Assembly (NCBI GenBank): GCA_021775835.1
Contig: JAJFHC010000018.1
Coordinates: 1 to 64,000, forward strand
Length of the DNA stretch: 64,000 nt
From: Hyphomicrobiales bacterium
GTDB lineage: Bacteria; Pseudomonadota; Alphaproteobacteria; Rhizobiales; JAJFHC01
Direction: 5' to 3'
The notes beneath the pieces are model-generated. The model was not told the origin of the DNA. It saw only the letters and a program-made list of their open reading frames with translations, and ran no database searches. Positions 35,871 through 45,902 of the stretch are shown piece by piece (the stretch's first letter is position 1; every line of letters begins with the position of its first letter). The translations under genes were made by a program, and so were the position numbers.

Positions 35871-37277
35871 GTGAAGTACGTCAGCACAAGAGGCGAAGCG
35901 CCAGTACTCGATTTCGAAGACGTTCTGCTTGCAGGCCTTGCCCGTGACGGCGGGCTCTATTTGCCGCTGACATGGCCGCGCTTTGCTACCGATGAAATCC
36001 GGGCCATGGCCGGTCAGCCCTATGACCACGTAGCCTTCGAGGTTATCAGTAGATTTACCGGCGATACGTTTTCCGAAGCTGAACTGAGAGAGATGCTGTC
36101 GCAGGCTTACGCGACTTTCAATCATCCGGCCGTCACACCACTACGCCAGCTGGGCGCCGATACCTGGCTGCTTGAACTGTTCCACGGTCCGACCCTGGCC
36201 TTCAAAGACGTGGCCATGCAAATTCTCTCGCGAATGATGGATCACGTGCTTGCGAGACGTGAACGCCGGGTGACGATCGTTGGCGCGACCTCCGGCGATA
36301 CCGGCGGCGCGGCAATCGAGGCATTCAAGGGCCGTGACGCGATCGATGTCTTCATCCTCCATCCTCATGGCCGTGTCAGTGACGTTCAGCGCCGCCAGAT
36401 GACGTGTGTTGACGATTCCAACGTTCACAACATAGCGCTTGAGGGCACATTCGATGACTGTCAGGCAACCGTCAAGACGCTGTTCAACAATCTGGCATTC
36501 CGCGACAAGTTTCATCTGGCAGGCGTGAACTCAATCAACTGGGCCCGCATCGTGGCGCAGATCGTCTATTACTTTACCTCGGCAACGGCTCTCGGCGCCC
36601 CGGACAGGCCGGTAAACTTTGCGGTTCCCACGGGCAATTTTGGCGACGTCTTCGCCGGTTATGCGGCGCAGCGCATGGGATTGCCTGTCAACAGATTCGT
36701 TGTTGCAACGAATGTAAACGACATCCTGCAAAGAACGATCTCTACAGGTCGGTGCGACGTCGGCACCGTGGTGCCTACCACAAGCCCGAGCATGGACATC
36801 CAGGTTTCCAGCAATTTTGAACGTTTGCTGTTTGAGGTTTGTGACCGGGACGCAGAGACCATACGATCCCTGATGAACAGCCTGACGCAGTCTGGCGGCT
36901 TCACTGTCAGCGCCGACGCCCTGAACGCGATGAAGCAACTGTTTGCAGCCGAAAGAACCGACGAAGATCAATGCAGGGCACAAATGAGAAAATCGCTCCA
37001 GGAGACCGGTGAATTGATTGACCCCCACACAGCTGTTGGGCTGGCGGCAGCGGAACGATTTGCGGAATCCGACGGCCCGATGATTTGCCTGGCCACGGCT
37101 CACCCGGCCAAATTTCCGGATGCGGTGAAGGCAGCGACCACGGTGTCGCCGGAACTGCCGGAACGATTGGCGGGCCTTATGGAAATGCCCGAACGGTTCA
37201 GCGTTTTGGCCAACGATACTTCAGCAGTTGAAGACTTCATCGCATCTCATGCCAGGCTTGGATCCCATGTCGAATAA
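35871..37277 (+). CDS. thrC: Threonine synthase
   Basis: A 468-residue PLP enzyme that converts O-phosphohomoserine to threonine. The PLP Lys is in GPTLAFKDVAMQ, and GATSGDTGGAAIEAF and VPTGNFGDVFAGY bind phosphate. The family start is MKYVSTRGEAP, found here with GTG at 35871 and GGGAA in front; a longer ATG reading at 35811 would start within a perfect hairpin. The end overlaps the M16 peptidase start by 11 bases. ThrB is 8-9 kb downstream at 44931. Confidence 0.94.
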   Translation: MKYVSTRGEAPVLDFEDVLLAGLARDGGLYLPLTWPRFATDEIRAMAGQPYDHVAFEVISRFTGDTFSEAELREMLSQAYATFNHPAVTPLRQLGADTWLLELFHGPTLAFKDVAMQILSRMMDHVLARRERRVTIVGATSGDTGGAAIEAFKGRDAIDVFILHPHGRVSDVQRRQMTCVDDSNVHNIALEGTFDDCQATVKTLFNNLAFRDKFHLAGVNSINWARIVAQIVYYFTSATALGAPDRPVNFAVPTGNFGDVFAGYAAQRMGLPVNRFVVATNVNDILQRTISTGRCDVGTVVPTTSPSMDIQVSSNFERLLFEVCDRDAETIRSLMNSLTQSGGFTVSADALNAMKQLFAAERTDEDQCRAQMRKSLQETGELIDPHTAVGLAAAERFAESDGPMICLATAHPAKFPDAVKAATTVSPELPERLAGLMEMPERFSVLANDTSAVEDFIASHARLGSHVE

Positions 37278-38535
37278 CCCGAACATCAGAACGACCCGCC
37301 TTGAGAACGGTATGCGCGTGGTCACCCATGAAATGCCCCACCTGGAGACGGTTGCACTGGGCGCCTGGGTCAATGCCGGCGCCCGCCACGAGAGCGTGGC
37401 TGAACACGGTGTTGCCCATTATCTGGAGCACATGGCATTCAAGGGAACCAAACGCCGCTCGGCACTTCAGATTGCCCATGAAATCGAAGCCGTGGGAGGC
37501 GATCTGAACGCGGCGACGAGCATGGAGTCTACCGCCTACTTTGCACGTGTCCTGAAAGGCGACCTGGCTCTGGCCGTGGATGTTCTCGGCGACATTCTTG
37601 TTAATCCGGTGTTTGATCCGGATGAAATGCAGCGTGAGTGCGGTGTCATCGTGCAGGAGATTGCTGCTGCCCAGGACACGCCCGATGACACCGTCTTCGA
37701 CCTTTTCCAGGAGGCGGCGTTCCCGGCGCAGGCACTGGGCCGGCCGATCCTGGGCACAGTGGAATCGGTAACAGGTTTCCGTGCCGCAGATCTCGTGCAG
37801 TACCGCGACAAGAATTATAACCCCTCGGCGATCGTATTTGCCGCCGCCGGTGCGCTGGAACATGACCAACTCGTTGACTTGGCGGCCAAGGTGCAGATCG
37901 AGGGCGGCCGAGACCCTGTTGAAACGGTGACCAGCCGCTACGAGGGCGGTGAACGACGCTTGAACAAGGACCTGGAACAGGCACATTTCATGCTGGGATT
38001 CAAGGCGCCGTCCTACACAGACGACGATTTCTACGCCGCTCAGATACTGGCGAGTGTACTGGGCGGCGGGATGTCGTCACGCCTTTTCCAGGAAGTTCGC
38101 GAAAAGCGCGGTTTGTGTTATTCGATTTTCTCGTTCTGCTGGGGATATGCAGACAACGGTTTGTTCGGTGTCTACGCCGGGACCTCGCCGGGCGACCTCG
38201 AGGAACTTGTCCCTGTCGTCTCGGAGGAGTTGAACCGGGTTTCACAGGATCTGACGGAAGGTGAAGTTGCAAAGTCGAGAGCACAATTGAAAGCCGGCCT
38301 GCTCATGAGCCTGGAAAGCTGTTCGGCGCGTACGGAGCAAATTGCCCGGCAGGAACTGGTTTTCGACAGGGTTCTGTCGATCCAGGAACTGACCGAAAGG
38401 GTGGACAATGTCGATGTCGACATGGTCCGCAGGATGGCCGATCGGATATGCAGCGGCTCAAAGCCCACAATTTCCGCAATAGGACCCATTACACAGCTTG
38501 CATCCTATGACAAAATTGCTGCAAAATTTGGATAA
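37267..38535 (+). CDS. M16 family zinc peptidase (processing-peptidase-like)
   Basis: A 422-residue pitrilysin-family peptidase. The inverted zinc motif is HYLEH (His51, Glu54, His55), with the third ligand Glu in the QRECGVIVQEI region. Gly-rich loop LGGGMSSRLFQEVREKRGLCYSI is typical of the beta subunit of mitochondrial processing peptidase, whose alphaproteobacterial relatives are this group. The ATG sits within the thrC end. It probably degrades small peptides in the cytoplasm. Confidence 0.93.
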   Translation: MSNNPNIRTTRLENGMRVVTHEMPHLETVALGAWVNAGARHESVAEHGVAHYLEHMAFKGTKRRSALQIAHEIEAVGGDLNAATSMESTAYFARVLKGDLALAVDVLGDILVNPVFDPDEMQRECGVIVQEIAAAQDTPDDTVFDLFQEAAFPAQALGRPILGTVESVTGFRAADLVQYRDKNYNPSAIVFAAAGALEHDQLVDLAAKVQIEGGRDPVETVTSRYEGGERRLNKDLEQAHFMLGFKAPSYTDDDFYAAQILASVLGGGMSSRLFQEVREKRGLCYSIFSFCWGYADNGLFGVYAGTSPGDLEELVPVVSEELNRVSQDLTEGEVAKSRAQLKAGLLMSLESCSARTEQIARQELVFDRVLSIQELTERVDNVDVDMVRRMADRICSGSKPTISAIGPITQLASYDKIAAKFG

Positions 38536-38572
38536 GTCCGAGGACCAGAGGAAGAAACAGGCAGATTAAGCC

Positions 38573-39160
38573 ATGGCATTCCTGCGTTCAGTGTCGCCAG
38601 TAGAAAACGGTCCCGTTATTCACGGGGACGGCGTCTACCTTCGGGCACCGCAGATGCCGGACTTTCAGGCCTGGGCAAGCCTTCGCGAACAGAGCCGCGG
38701 TTTCCTCATCCCCTGGGAGCCAATCTGGCCACGTGACGATTTGACACGAGGATCGTTTCGGCGCCGAATCAAACGCTATTCCCGTGATATCCGTGAAGAC
38801 CAGGCCTATCCGTTCTTTCTATTCAGGGCAGGCGATAACGCCCTGCTGGGCGGGCTGACTCTGAGCAACATCCGGCGCGGTGTGGCCCAAGCCTGCTCCC
38901 TGGGCTATTGGGTTGGAGAGCCGCACTCACGCAACGGATACATGAGTGCAGGGGTGCGAGCGATAATACCTTATGCATTTCAGTCTCTTCAATTGCACCG
39001 TCTTGAGGCCGCCTGTCTGCCGATCAACACCGCATCGATCGCGCTTTTGCGCAAATGTGGCTTCACTGAGGAAGGCTATGCCCGCCGGTACCTGAGGATA
39101 AATGGCGACTGGCAGGATCATCTTCTGTTTGCTTTGCTGATAGAAGATTTGAAGGTATGA
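38573..39160 (+). CDS. GNAT N-acetyltransferase, RimJ-like
   Basis: A 195-residue GNAT enzyme. LGYWVGEPHSRNGYMSAGVRAIIPYAF is the acetyl-CoA-binding region with the RNGYM loop, followed by LHRLEAACLPINTASIALLRKCGFTEEGYAR. This pattern is that of the RimJ/RimL group that acetylates N-termini of ribosomal proteins, although many act on other amines. It starts 37 bases after the M16 peptidase and probably shares its transcript. Confidence 0.9.
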   Translation: MAFLRSVSPVENGPVIHGDGVYLRAPQMPDFQAWASLREQSRGFLIPWEPIWPRDDLTRGSFRRRIKRYSRDIREDQAYPFFLFRAGDNALLGGLTLSNIRRGVAQACSLGYWVGEPHSRNGYMSAGVRAIIPYAFQSLQLHRLEAACLPINTASIALLRKCGFTEEGYARRYLRINGDWQDHLLFALLIEDLKV

Positions 39161-39274
39161 TTTCAGCCTTGAGGGGTGTGTGATTCACCACGAAATGAGA
39201 TCAATTGCCCCGGTTGGCGGCTGAGGCTTGTTTTCACCTTCTGGTGAGGCTACCAAGGGTCAATTATTTACTCT

Positions 39275-42181
39275 GTGCAGAAAGTCGTTGAATTGGCAGG
39301 CTTGCGTACCGCCATTGTTCTTGCTGCTTGGCTACTGACCACAGCTTTGGCGGGTTCTGTTGCTCAGGCCCGTGACGTCATCGAATTGCCTCTGGACGCC
39401 GTCAGCATCGACGTGCTTTCAGCGGCTGACAAAGCTGAATCTGCAGACCGGGAAACGGTCATTGAAGTGGACGACGGCAAGGGCGCGTCGCGGCAGATCA
39501 CCGTCCGGGCCAGGGGAGCAGGCCCCAATCACCGCTGGCTGGTGTTTACCGCTAAGAACCTGAGCCGGAATCCGGTAAGCAGGCTCGTTGCGGTGGGGCG
39601 GGAAGGCATTACCGGGACAGGGCTGCAGACCCGTACGCGACTGTCTACAAGGTTTCTCGATGTCACCGCTTCTCAAGGGGCACGTCCGGTCATAAGAACC
39701 GACCGGGCTACCGACAGTTTCCTGATCGACGTGCCTCCCGGTCAGACCGTGACCTATGCCGTTGAAATCGCCGGGCGCTGGCCTGAAACATTCATTCTGT
39801 GGTCACCGTCGTCCTTTGACTCGCAAAAACGCCGGATAGCCTTCTTTCACGGACTGCTCATCGGTATCGCCGTTCTGGGTGCGCTGTACATCTCGATCCT
39901 GTTTATCGTCAGGCGTGCAGTAAGCTTTCCCGCCGCCGCATTGTTCGCCTGGGCTGGTGTTATCTATCTGTGTTACGAGTTGGGCTATTGGCCGCTAGGG
40001 CTCGATTTCGGCCGCAGCTGGATCACGACCTTCCGCACAATCGCAATCGCCTTGATGACGCTCGGCATACTGGCGATTCTGTTTACCTTCCTTGAGCTGC
40101 AGAAGAGATGGCCTGTGGCCTCTATGGCCACCATGGTCATGGCGGGGATTTCGATTCCCATCATACTGATGTCGTTCTTCTTTGCCGGCCTGGCTTATTT
40201 TCTCGCCTGGATCCTGTTCGTCTCCTGCGTCGGCATGGGTTGTTTCATGATCGGGCGTTTGGCGCTGCAAGGCATGATAAGAGCGCAGGTAACAGTGCCC
40301 TCCTGGGTGCTGATTTCTGTCTGGACGTTCTTTGCAGCCTTGTTTCAGGCAGGAATTCTTGGCCACGCTCTCGTGGCACCGGGGCTCGCCGCAACTCTCG
40401 TGCTGGTCATGCTGATGATCGCATTCACGGTCACCCAGTTTGCCTTTGATGCCAGTGTTATCAGCAGTCGCTTCTTTGAAGACAGCGGCAGGCGCGGTCT
40501 GGCGTTGGCTGGCTCTGAGCAGTGTGTTTGGGACTGGCACCAGAATGAACATTCTCTCTTTGTCGGGCCTGAGATCGAAGTCATGTTGGGTTTGCATCAC
40601 GGTGGAGCGGATTACTCAGATCCGGACCAATGGCTCGACCTGATTCATCCAGCCGACCGGGTTGGCTACGTCTCCGCTGTTGACGCAGCAATCCAACGCG
40701 GCCGTGGCACCTTCCGTCAGATGTTCCGGTTGAGGCGCAATGACGGTGCGTATCGGTGGTTCCAATTGCGCGCCCGCGCCATGACCGACGAACATGGCCG
40801 CTCGATCAGATGCATTGGAACGCTGGCAGATGTCACGGCCCACAAGGCAGCCGAAGAGAGGCTGCTTCGGGATGCCGTACACGACAGTCTCACCGGCCTG
40901 CCGAATCGGGCTTTGTTCATGGATCGCCTGCAGCAGGTGATAAAGCAGTATCATGGCGACAAGGAACGCCAGCTTGCCATATTTGTCGTCGATATCGACC
41001 GCTTCAAAAACGTCAATGATGGCCTTGGCCACGCGGTTGGTGACAGTTTGCTCCTGACCATGTCACGGCGGATGAAACGCTGTCTGGGACCGAATGACAC
41101 CCTGGCACGCATTTCGGGCGACCAGTTCGGGATCATCTTCACCTCGCGCCAGCATAGTGGGGAAACCGGCGCCCTTGCCGAGCAGATCCGTCTGGCGATC
41201 GGTGCCCCCGTCAAACTCAATCCCAGGGAGGTGTTCCTCACCGCGAGTATCGGTATCGCCCAGTACAACGGCAAGATCGACTCATCGGAAGAGCTTCTCA
41301 AGGACGCCGAAATTGCGCTCTACCAGGCCAAGCGGATGGGCAAGAACAAGATCGAGTTCTTTCGCACCAGTATGCGCGACGACCGCACCAACAGGGTTAC
41401 GTTGGAGTCAGATTTGCGCCGTGCCCTGGAACGCAATGAGATGGAATTGATGTACCAGCCGGTGGTTCGCCTGGCAGACATGAAGGTTGCCGGTTTCGAA
41501 GCACTCCTGCGCTGGCAGCATCCGCAGCTTGGCCTTCTCAACCCCGACGATTTTATCGGCATCGCGGAAGAAACCGGGATGATCGCCGACCTTGGACGGT
41601 TTGCTCTCAATGAGGCAGCGCGGCAACTGGGTACCTGGCAACGTGCATTTACGCCGAGCGACCCGGTATTCACGAGTGTCAATGTGTCGAGCCGGCAGAT
41701 TCTGGGGCAAGACCTTGTGGAAGATGTCGAGTTGATTCTGAACCGCGCCGATCTGGTGGAAGGTTCGCTCAAGCTCGAGATCACCGAATCCCTGGTCATG
41801 GAAAACATGGAACTGTCAGCCAAGATACTGGAGCGCCTGATTTCGCTCGGCGCCGGGTTGTCGTGTGATGATTTCGGCACCGGCTACTCGTCGCTCGGTA
41901 ACTTGCAGAGATTTCCATTCGATACCATCAAGATCGACCGGTCATTCCTGAACAACAGCAACCCCGACGACCCCGCATCGGAAATCATCCTGAACGCGAT
42001 TGTGGCGCTGGCACACGATCTCGAGATGGATGTGGTTGCGGAAGGCGCGGAAACACAGGAGGACATTGAACTCCTTCGTGCGCTGGGCTGCGAGTATGTA
42101 CAAGGGTTCTATTTTGGCCAGCCCATGAGCTCTCAGGAAGCTCTGGCATACCTTGCAGGCAAGCCCGGTGAGTGGACCTGA
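39275..42181 (+). CDS. Membrane GGDEF-EAL protein with 7TM sensor and PAS domain; degenerate GGDEF
   Basis: A 968-residue c-di-GMP turnover protein. It has a signal peptide (1-32), an extracytoplasmic domain (33-185), seven hydrophobic helices (190-395, 7TM-DISM type), a PAS domain (410-525), a GGDEF domain (535-695) and an EAL domain (705-960). The GGDEF motif reads SGDQF (614-618), so cyclase activity is doubtful. The EAL motif FEALLRW (741-747), DDFGTGYSS (865-873) and the second Glu in VVAEGAET are intact, so phosphodiesterase activity is likely. It begins with GTG; the ribosome site is weak. Confidence 0.9.
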   Translation: MQKVVELAGLRTAIVLAAWLLTTALAGSVAQARDVIELPLDAVSIDVLSAADKAESADRETVIEVDDGKGASRQITVRARGAGPNHRWLVFTAKNLSRNPVSRLVAVGREGITGTGLQTRTRLSTRFLDVTASQGARPVIRTDRATDSFLIDVPPGQTVTYAVEIAGRWPETFILWSPSSFDSQKRRIAFFHGLLIGIAVLGALYISILFIVRRAVSFPAAALFAWAGVIYLCYELGYWPLGLDFGRSWITTFRTIAIALMTLGILAILFTFLELQKRWPVASMATMVMAGISIPIILMSFFFAGLAYFLAWILFVSCVGMGCFMIGRLALQGMIRAQVTVPSWVLISVWTFFAALFQAGILGHALVAPGLAATLVLVMLMIAFTVTQFAFDASVISSRFFEDSGRRGLALAGSEQCVWDWHQNEHSLFVGPEIEVMLGLHHGGADYSDPDQWLDLIHPADRVGYVSAVDAAIQRGRGTFRQMFRLRRNDGAYRWFQLRARAMTDEHGRSIRCIGTLADVTAHKAAEERLLRDAVHDSLTGLPNRALFMDRLQQVIKQYHGDKERQLAIFVVDIDRFKNVNDGLGHAVGDSLLLTMSRRMKRCLGPNDTLARISGDQFGIIFTSRQHSGETGALAEQIRLAIGAPVKLNPREVFLTASIGIAQYNGKIDSSEELLKDAEIALYQAKRMGKNKIEFFRTSMRDDRTNRVTLESDLRRALERNEMELMYQPVVRLADMKVAGFEALLRWQHPQLGLLNPDDFIGIAEETGMIADLGRFALNEAARQLGTWQRAFTPSDPVFTSVNVSSRQILGQDLVEDVELILNRADLVEGSLKLEITESLVMENMELSAKILERLISLGAGLSCDDFGTGYSSLGNLQRFPFDTIKIDRSFLNNSNPDDPASEIILNAIVALAHDLEMDVVAEGAETQEDIELLRALGCEYVQGFYFGQPMSSQEALAYLAGKPGEWT

Positions 42182-42223
42182 AATCATCCTGACATTGACG
42201 ATTGGCGTCAGGCAACTTGCCGG

Positions 42224-42826
42224 TCAGGCATGCCCGGCCTCCATGGACAGAAGGGCCGGGTCCACACCGATACGCGACAAAGCCATTTCATATTTGGCTT
42301 CAAGGTCGGGCGTGAATATCAACGCTTCATCAGCCTCGCAATGCAACCAGCCGTTCGACTGGATTTCAGTTTCCAATTGCCCCGGTCCCCAACCGGAATA
42401 GCCCAGAGCAAGCAGTGCCTGGCGCGGGCCCTGATCGGATGCGATCGCCCGCAACACTTCGATGGTCGCGGTCAGACCGACGCCGTCGTCGATTGGAAGT
42501 GTGCAGTCGGACGAGAAATAGTCTGAGGTGTGAAGCACAAATCCGCGTCCGGTTTCAACCGGCCCCCCCATCTGAACCGGCATGTTCATTGCCTGGGAGG
42601 AAAGTTCGATCCGGTCATCCGAGGCCACAATTTCAAGGCGCTCCAGGAGCTCCGCAAAACTGATGTCACCCGCGGTCTTGTTGACCACTATGCCCATGGC
42701 GCCTTCTGCGGAATGCGCACACAGATAGATTACCGACCGTTCAAATCTCGGATCGCCAATGTTGGGCATGGCAATGAGCATTTGCCCGTCCAGGTAATGT
42801 GCATCGTGCGTCGACTCGACCGACAT
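42224..42826 (-). CDS. YqgE/AlgH family protein (DUF179)
   Basis: A 200-residue protein with the start [41 protein letters not shown], which is the family signature, and [20 protein letters not shown] in the second half. The biochemical function of YqgE is not known. It diverges from the DsbD-N-like gene across about 160 bases and converges with the GGDEF-EAL gene. Confidence 0.93.
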   Translation of the reverse strand: MSVESTHDAHYLDGQMLIAMPNIGDPRFERSVIYLCAHSAEGAMGIVVNKTAGDISFAELLERLEIVASDDRIELSSQAMNMPVQMGGPVETGRGFVLHTSDYFSSDCTLPIDDGVGLTATIEVLRAIASDQGPRQALLALGYSGWGPGQLETEIQSNGWLHCEADEALIFTPDLEAKYEMALSRIGVDPALLSMEAGHA

Positions 42827-42988
42827 GGTTCCATCCCGTTTCTCGAATTCAAAGGATATCGCGAAAATTTGTTGAGTGAAAGGCGTTGGAGGACTCGAAT
42901 TCTAACAAATGATTGATAGATAGAGACTAGATTAGGCCCCACAGGAGCGTTTACCTGGGGTAGATTGTGTCCCATGAGAGAAACAGGT

Positions 42989-43828
42989 ATGAAAATTTCC
43001 ATAGCTATCTGTCTGGCGTTGTTGGTGTTTACCAGCAACATCAACACGGTTTCCGCGGCATCTCCCAGCGTCAGTGACTGGGTGGAAACACCCTATAGCG
43101 GCATCCGGTTGATCGCAGGCGCCCAGCATGGCGACACGCGCGAGGTCGGCATCCAGATTCGCATGCAACCGGGATGGAAGACCTATTGGAAAATTCCCGG
43201 CGACTCAGGCATACCGCCGTTGTTCGACTGGTCCGGGTCGTCGAATGTTTCCGGGGCAACGGTCATGTATCCGGCGCCCAAGCGTTATGTCGACGAATAC
43301 GCCACATCGATAGGTTACAAGGATGAAGTCGTGTTTCCGGTGCGCCTGACCCCCACATCGAAAGTGATGCCGACGGTTGCACGAGTGACAGTCTCCTATG
43401 CCGTCTGCAGCGATATTTGTCTTCCCGCCAGCGCGGAACTCACGCTGGATCTCGCGGCCGCGCCTCGTGCTTCAACAATTCAGTCGGCGCTCATCGAACG
43501 GTTCAAGAAAAAGGTCCCCACGAAAGTTTCGGACAATCAGCCCCGAATTGCGTCGGTTCAGCTGACCGGTTCCGGCGAAAAGGCAAGCCTTGTTGTGGAT
43601 GTGGATCAGAAGCCGGGATCGCCAGACGTGGATATTTTTATCGAAGGGCCCCGTGAGTTGTATTTTGCCGGTCCCAAGAGACAAACAGCGCCGGGTCCGG
43701 ATGACACTGCCAGATATTCGATTGCTATCGATGGCGTTACGCCGTCTCTACCGTTAAAGGGCGAGCATCTCGTGTTCACGGTTGTCGGTGAGCATGGCGC
43801 CTATGAACAGCATCTTTCCGTCAACTGA
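42989..43828 (+). CDS. Secreted protein with DsbD N-terminal-like domain
   Basis: A 279-residue protein. MKISIAICLALLVFTSNINTVSA is a signal peptide. The motifs QPGWKTYWKIPGDSGIPPLFDW, YKDEVVFPV and SYAVCSDICLPA match the thiol-disulfide interchange DsbD N-terminal (DsbDα-like) family; VCSDIC holds the Cys pair. It has no membrane transporter domain, so it would be a soluble periplasmic relative. The peroxiredoxin gene follows by about 106 bases. Start at 42989 or at Met 42974. Confidence 0.85.
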   Translation: MKISIAICLALLVFTSNINTVSAASPSVSDWVETPYSGIRLIAGAQHGDTREVGIQIRMQPGWKTYWKIPGDSGIPPLFDWSGSSNVSGATVMYPAPKRYVDEYATSIGYKDEVVFPVRLTPTSKVMPTVARVTVSYAVCSDICLPASAELTLDLAAAPRASTIQSALIERFKKKVPTKVSDNQPRIASVQLTGSGEKASLVVDVDQKPGSPDVDIFIEGPRELYFAGPKRQTAPGPDDTARYSIAIDGVTPSLPLKGEHLVFTVVGEHGAYEQHLSVN

Positions 43829-43934
43829 AATCGATTCTTAATTCAGGATGCAATTTGCCTTCGCAGGTGGCATAAACGCACCCAGCAACCCTCAGAATTT
43901 TACAGTTCCATTTTTGATTCCAGGAGATACCAGC

Positions 43935-44420
43935 ATGCCCATCAGCGTCGGAGACAAGTTGCCGGAAGTTACATTCACGCAGATGACCGGAGATGGCCCT
44001 CAGCCCGTGACGACCAAGGATATTTTTGGCGGCCGCAAGGTGGTCATGTTTGCCGTCCCCGGTGCGTTCACGCCGACCTGCCACCGCTCGCACCTGCCGG
44101 GCTTCATCCAGAACGCGGCAACCCTGAAGGCAAAGGGTGTCGATGCGATCGTGTGTGTTTCCGTCAATGACGTTTTCGTCATGGACGCCTGGGCAAAACA
44201 GACCGGTGGCGATGATTCCATCATGTTCCTGGCTGACGGCAATGCCGATTTTGCGAAGGCCATCGGACAAGAGCTGGACGCGTCGGGTTTCGGCATGGGC
44301 ATTCGCTCCACCCGCTATTCGATGATCGTCGACGACGGAGAAGTCCTAGCACTGAATGTCGAGCCCCAGGCCGGCCAGGCCGAGGTCAGCGGTGCCACTG
44401 CCATTCTCGACCAGCTTTAG
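43935..44420 (+). CDS. Peroxiredoxin, Prx5 / AhpC-TSA family
   Basis: A 161-residue peroxiredoxin that reduces H2O2 and organic peroxides. The peroxidatic Cys49 is in VPGAFTPTCHRSHLPGF, the Prx5-type motif, and RYSMIVDDG is the usual late Arg stretch. It has no clear second Cys in the human Prx5 position, so it probably uses glutathione or thioredoxin directly. GGAGA eight bases before the ATG at 43935 supports this start over a reading 29 codons longer. Confidence 0.93.
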   Translation: MPISVGDKLPEVTFTQMTGDGPQPVTTKDIFGGRKVVMFAVPGAFTPTCHRSHLPGFIQNAATLKAKGVDAIVCVSVNDVFVMDAWAKQTGGDDSIMFLADGNADFAKAIGQELDASGFGMGIRSTRYSMIVDDGEVLALNVEPQAGQAEVSGATAILDQL

Positions 44421-44453
44421 AATTTTAGCGTGATCCTCGCCCTGAATGGGATT

Positions 44454-44484
44454 CCGGCCGGCCTTGTTCGCAACGGGCGGCCGG
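44454..44484. terminator. GC-rich inverted repeat between prx and rnhA stops
   Basis: CCGGCCG (44454-44460) pairs with CGGCCGG (44478-44484). It ends where the rnhA stop codon begins and lies between two converging genes, so it may end transcripts of both. There is no U-run. Confidence 0.4.
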
Positions 44485-44934
44485 CTAGTTCTTGAAGTCT
44501 GCCATGCCTTCTCTGGCAAGTTCGTCGGCGCGCTCATTGAGGGGATGCCCAACATGCCCCTTCACCCAGTGCCATGAAATCTCATGGCGTGCGACGGCTT
44601 CATCAAGCGCCTGCCAAAGGTCGACATTCTTGACAGGCTTCTTGGCCGCCGTCCGCCATCCGTTCTTTTTCCAGCGGTTCATCCACTGGGTAATGCCGTC
44701 CTTCACATAAACCGAGTCTGTGTGCAGGTTCACTTGGCAGGGCCTCTTGAGAGATTCCAGCGCCTCAATGGCTGCAGTCAACTCCATTCGGTTGTTGGTC
44801 GTATCCGCCGCACCGCCCTTCAACTCTTTCGATGTCTCGCCGTAGGTCAGGATAACGCCCCAGCCGCCCGGCCCGGGATTCCCCGAACAGGCGCCGTCAG
44901 TATAGATTTCCACCACCGAGCTTGCCTTTGTCAT
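44485..44934 (-). CDS. rnhA: Ribonuclease HI
   Basis: A 149-residue RNase HI that degrades RNA in RNA-DNA hybrids. The catalytic residues are in [16 protein letters not shown] (Asp), [13 protein letters not shown] (Glu) and [12 protein letters not shown] (Asp), with the final His and Asp in [20 protein letters not shown]. The ATG overlaps the thrB stop by four bases, so thrB-rnhA are coupled. Confidence 0.96.
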   Translation of the reverse strand: MTKASSVVEIYTDGACSGNPGPGGWGVILTYGETSKELKGGAADTTNNRMELTAAIEALESLKRPCQVNLHTDSVYVKDGITQWMNRWKKNGWRTAAKKPVKNVDLWQALDEAVARHEISWHWVKGHVGHPLNERADELAREGMADFKN

Positions 44935-45899
44935 GCCGGGTCGATTCCATATTCGGAAACGCTCTGGACTTTTCTGTGAAATCGCAACTTGCGCAGGTAT
45001 TCGATCGGATCCTTGGGCACGACAAGTGCGTCCGAAGGTGTGTTCACCCAATCGTAGAGCCGCGTCAGGAGAAATCTCATTGACGCCCCGCGGGCCAGAA
45101 GCGGCAACGCTTCGTATTCGCCTGGTTCGAGCTTGCGGACCTTGTTGTAAGCAACCAGAAAGGCCCGCGCCTTGGTGATGTTGAACGAACCGTCGTTTTC
45201 GAAACACCACGCGTTAAGACAGATAGCGATGTCATAGGCAAGAATATCGGTGCAGGCGAAATAGAAGTCGATAATGCCGGAAAGCCGGTCATTCAGGAAA
45301 AAGACGTTGTCGGGGAAAAGGTCCGCGTGGATGATTCCGGTGGGCAACTCGGTCGGCCAAAACCCTTCAAGGTCCTGCAGTTCCTGATCGATTTCGTCTG
45401 CCAGGCCATCGTGAACCGAGTCCGCATGGTCACGGCACTGCCCGAACAGCGGCCTCCAGCTCGCATGAGACAGTGTGTTCTGGCGCAAACCGGCAAAAGA
45501 CCGTCCGGCAAGATGCAGGGAGGCTGTCGCATGACCAAGTTCGCCGCAATGATGGTTCATCGGACGCCTGACCCACATGCCCTCGAGAAACGTAATAAGC
45601 GCGGCCGGCCGACCGGCCAGCTGTCCAAGGGTCGGGCCGTTTGTCTGCTTCAAGGTGATGGGGCAGGGGATACCCTGAAAAGCCAGGTGGTCCATCAACC
45701 CGAGAAAGAATGGCAGCTCGTCCGGATCGACGCGCTTTTCGTAAAGCGTCAGGATGTAGGACCCTTCAGTGGTCTGCACGAGATAGTTCGTGTTCTCGAC
45801 GCCCTCCGCGATCCCCTTGTAGGATAGAAGTTGCCCCACGTTGTACAGCGAGATAAACGCGGCCAGCTCATCGTCGGCGACTTCGGTGTAGACCGCCAT
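44931..45899 (-). CDS. thrB: Homoserine kinase (APH-fold ThrB)
   Basis: A 322-residue kinase of the aminoglycoside phosphotransferase fold, the type that alphaproteobacteria use for homoserine. [14 protein letters not shown] is the typical start; the catalytic loop is [15 protein letters not shown] and the metal-binding Asp is in [11 protein letters not shown]. It makes O-phosphohomoserine, the substrate of ThrC encoded at 35871. It starts three bases after the ispH stop. Confidence 0.94.
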   Translation of the reverse strand: MAVYTEVADDELAAFISLYNVGQLLSYKGIAEGVENTNYLVQTTEGSYILTLYEKRVDPDELPFFLGLMDHLAFQGIPCPITLKQTNGPTLGQLAGRPAALITFLEGMWVRRPMNHHCGELGHATASLHLAGRSFAGLRQNTLSHASWRPLFGQCRDHADSVHDGLADEIDQELQDLEGFWPTELPTGIIHADLFPDNVFFLNDRLSGIIDFYFACTDILAYDIAICLNAWCFENDGSFNITKARAFLVAYNKVRKLEPGEYEALPLLARGASMRFLLTRLYDWVNTPSDALVVPKDPIEYLRKLRFHRKVQSVSEYGIDPA

Positions 45900-45902
45900 C
45901 TG

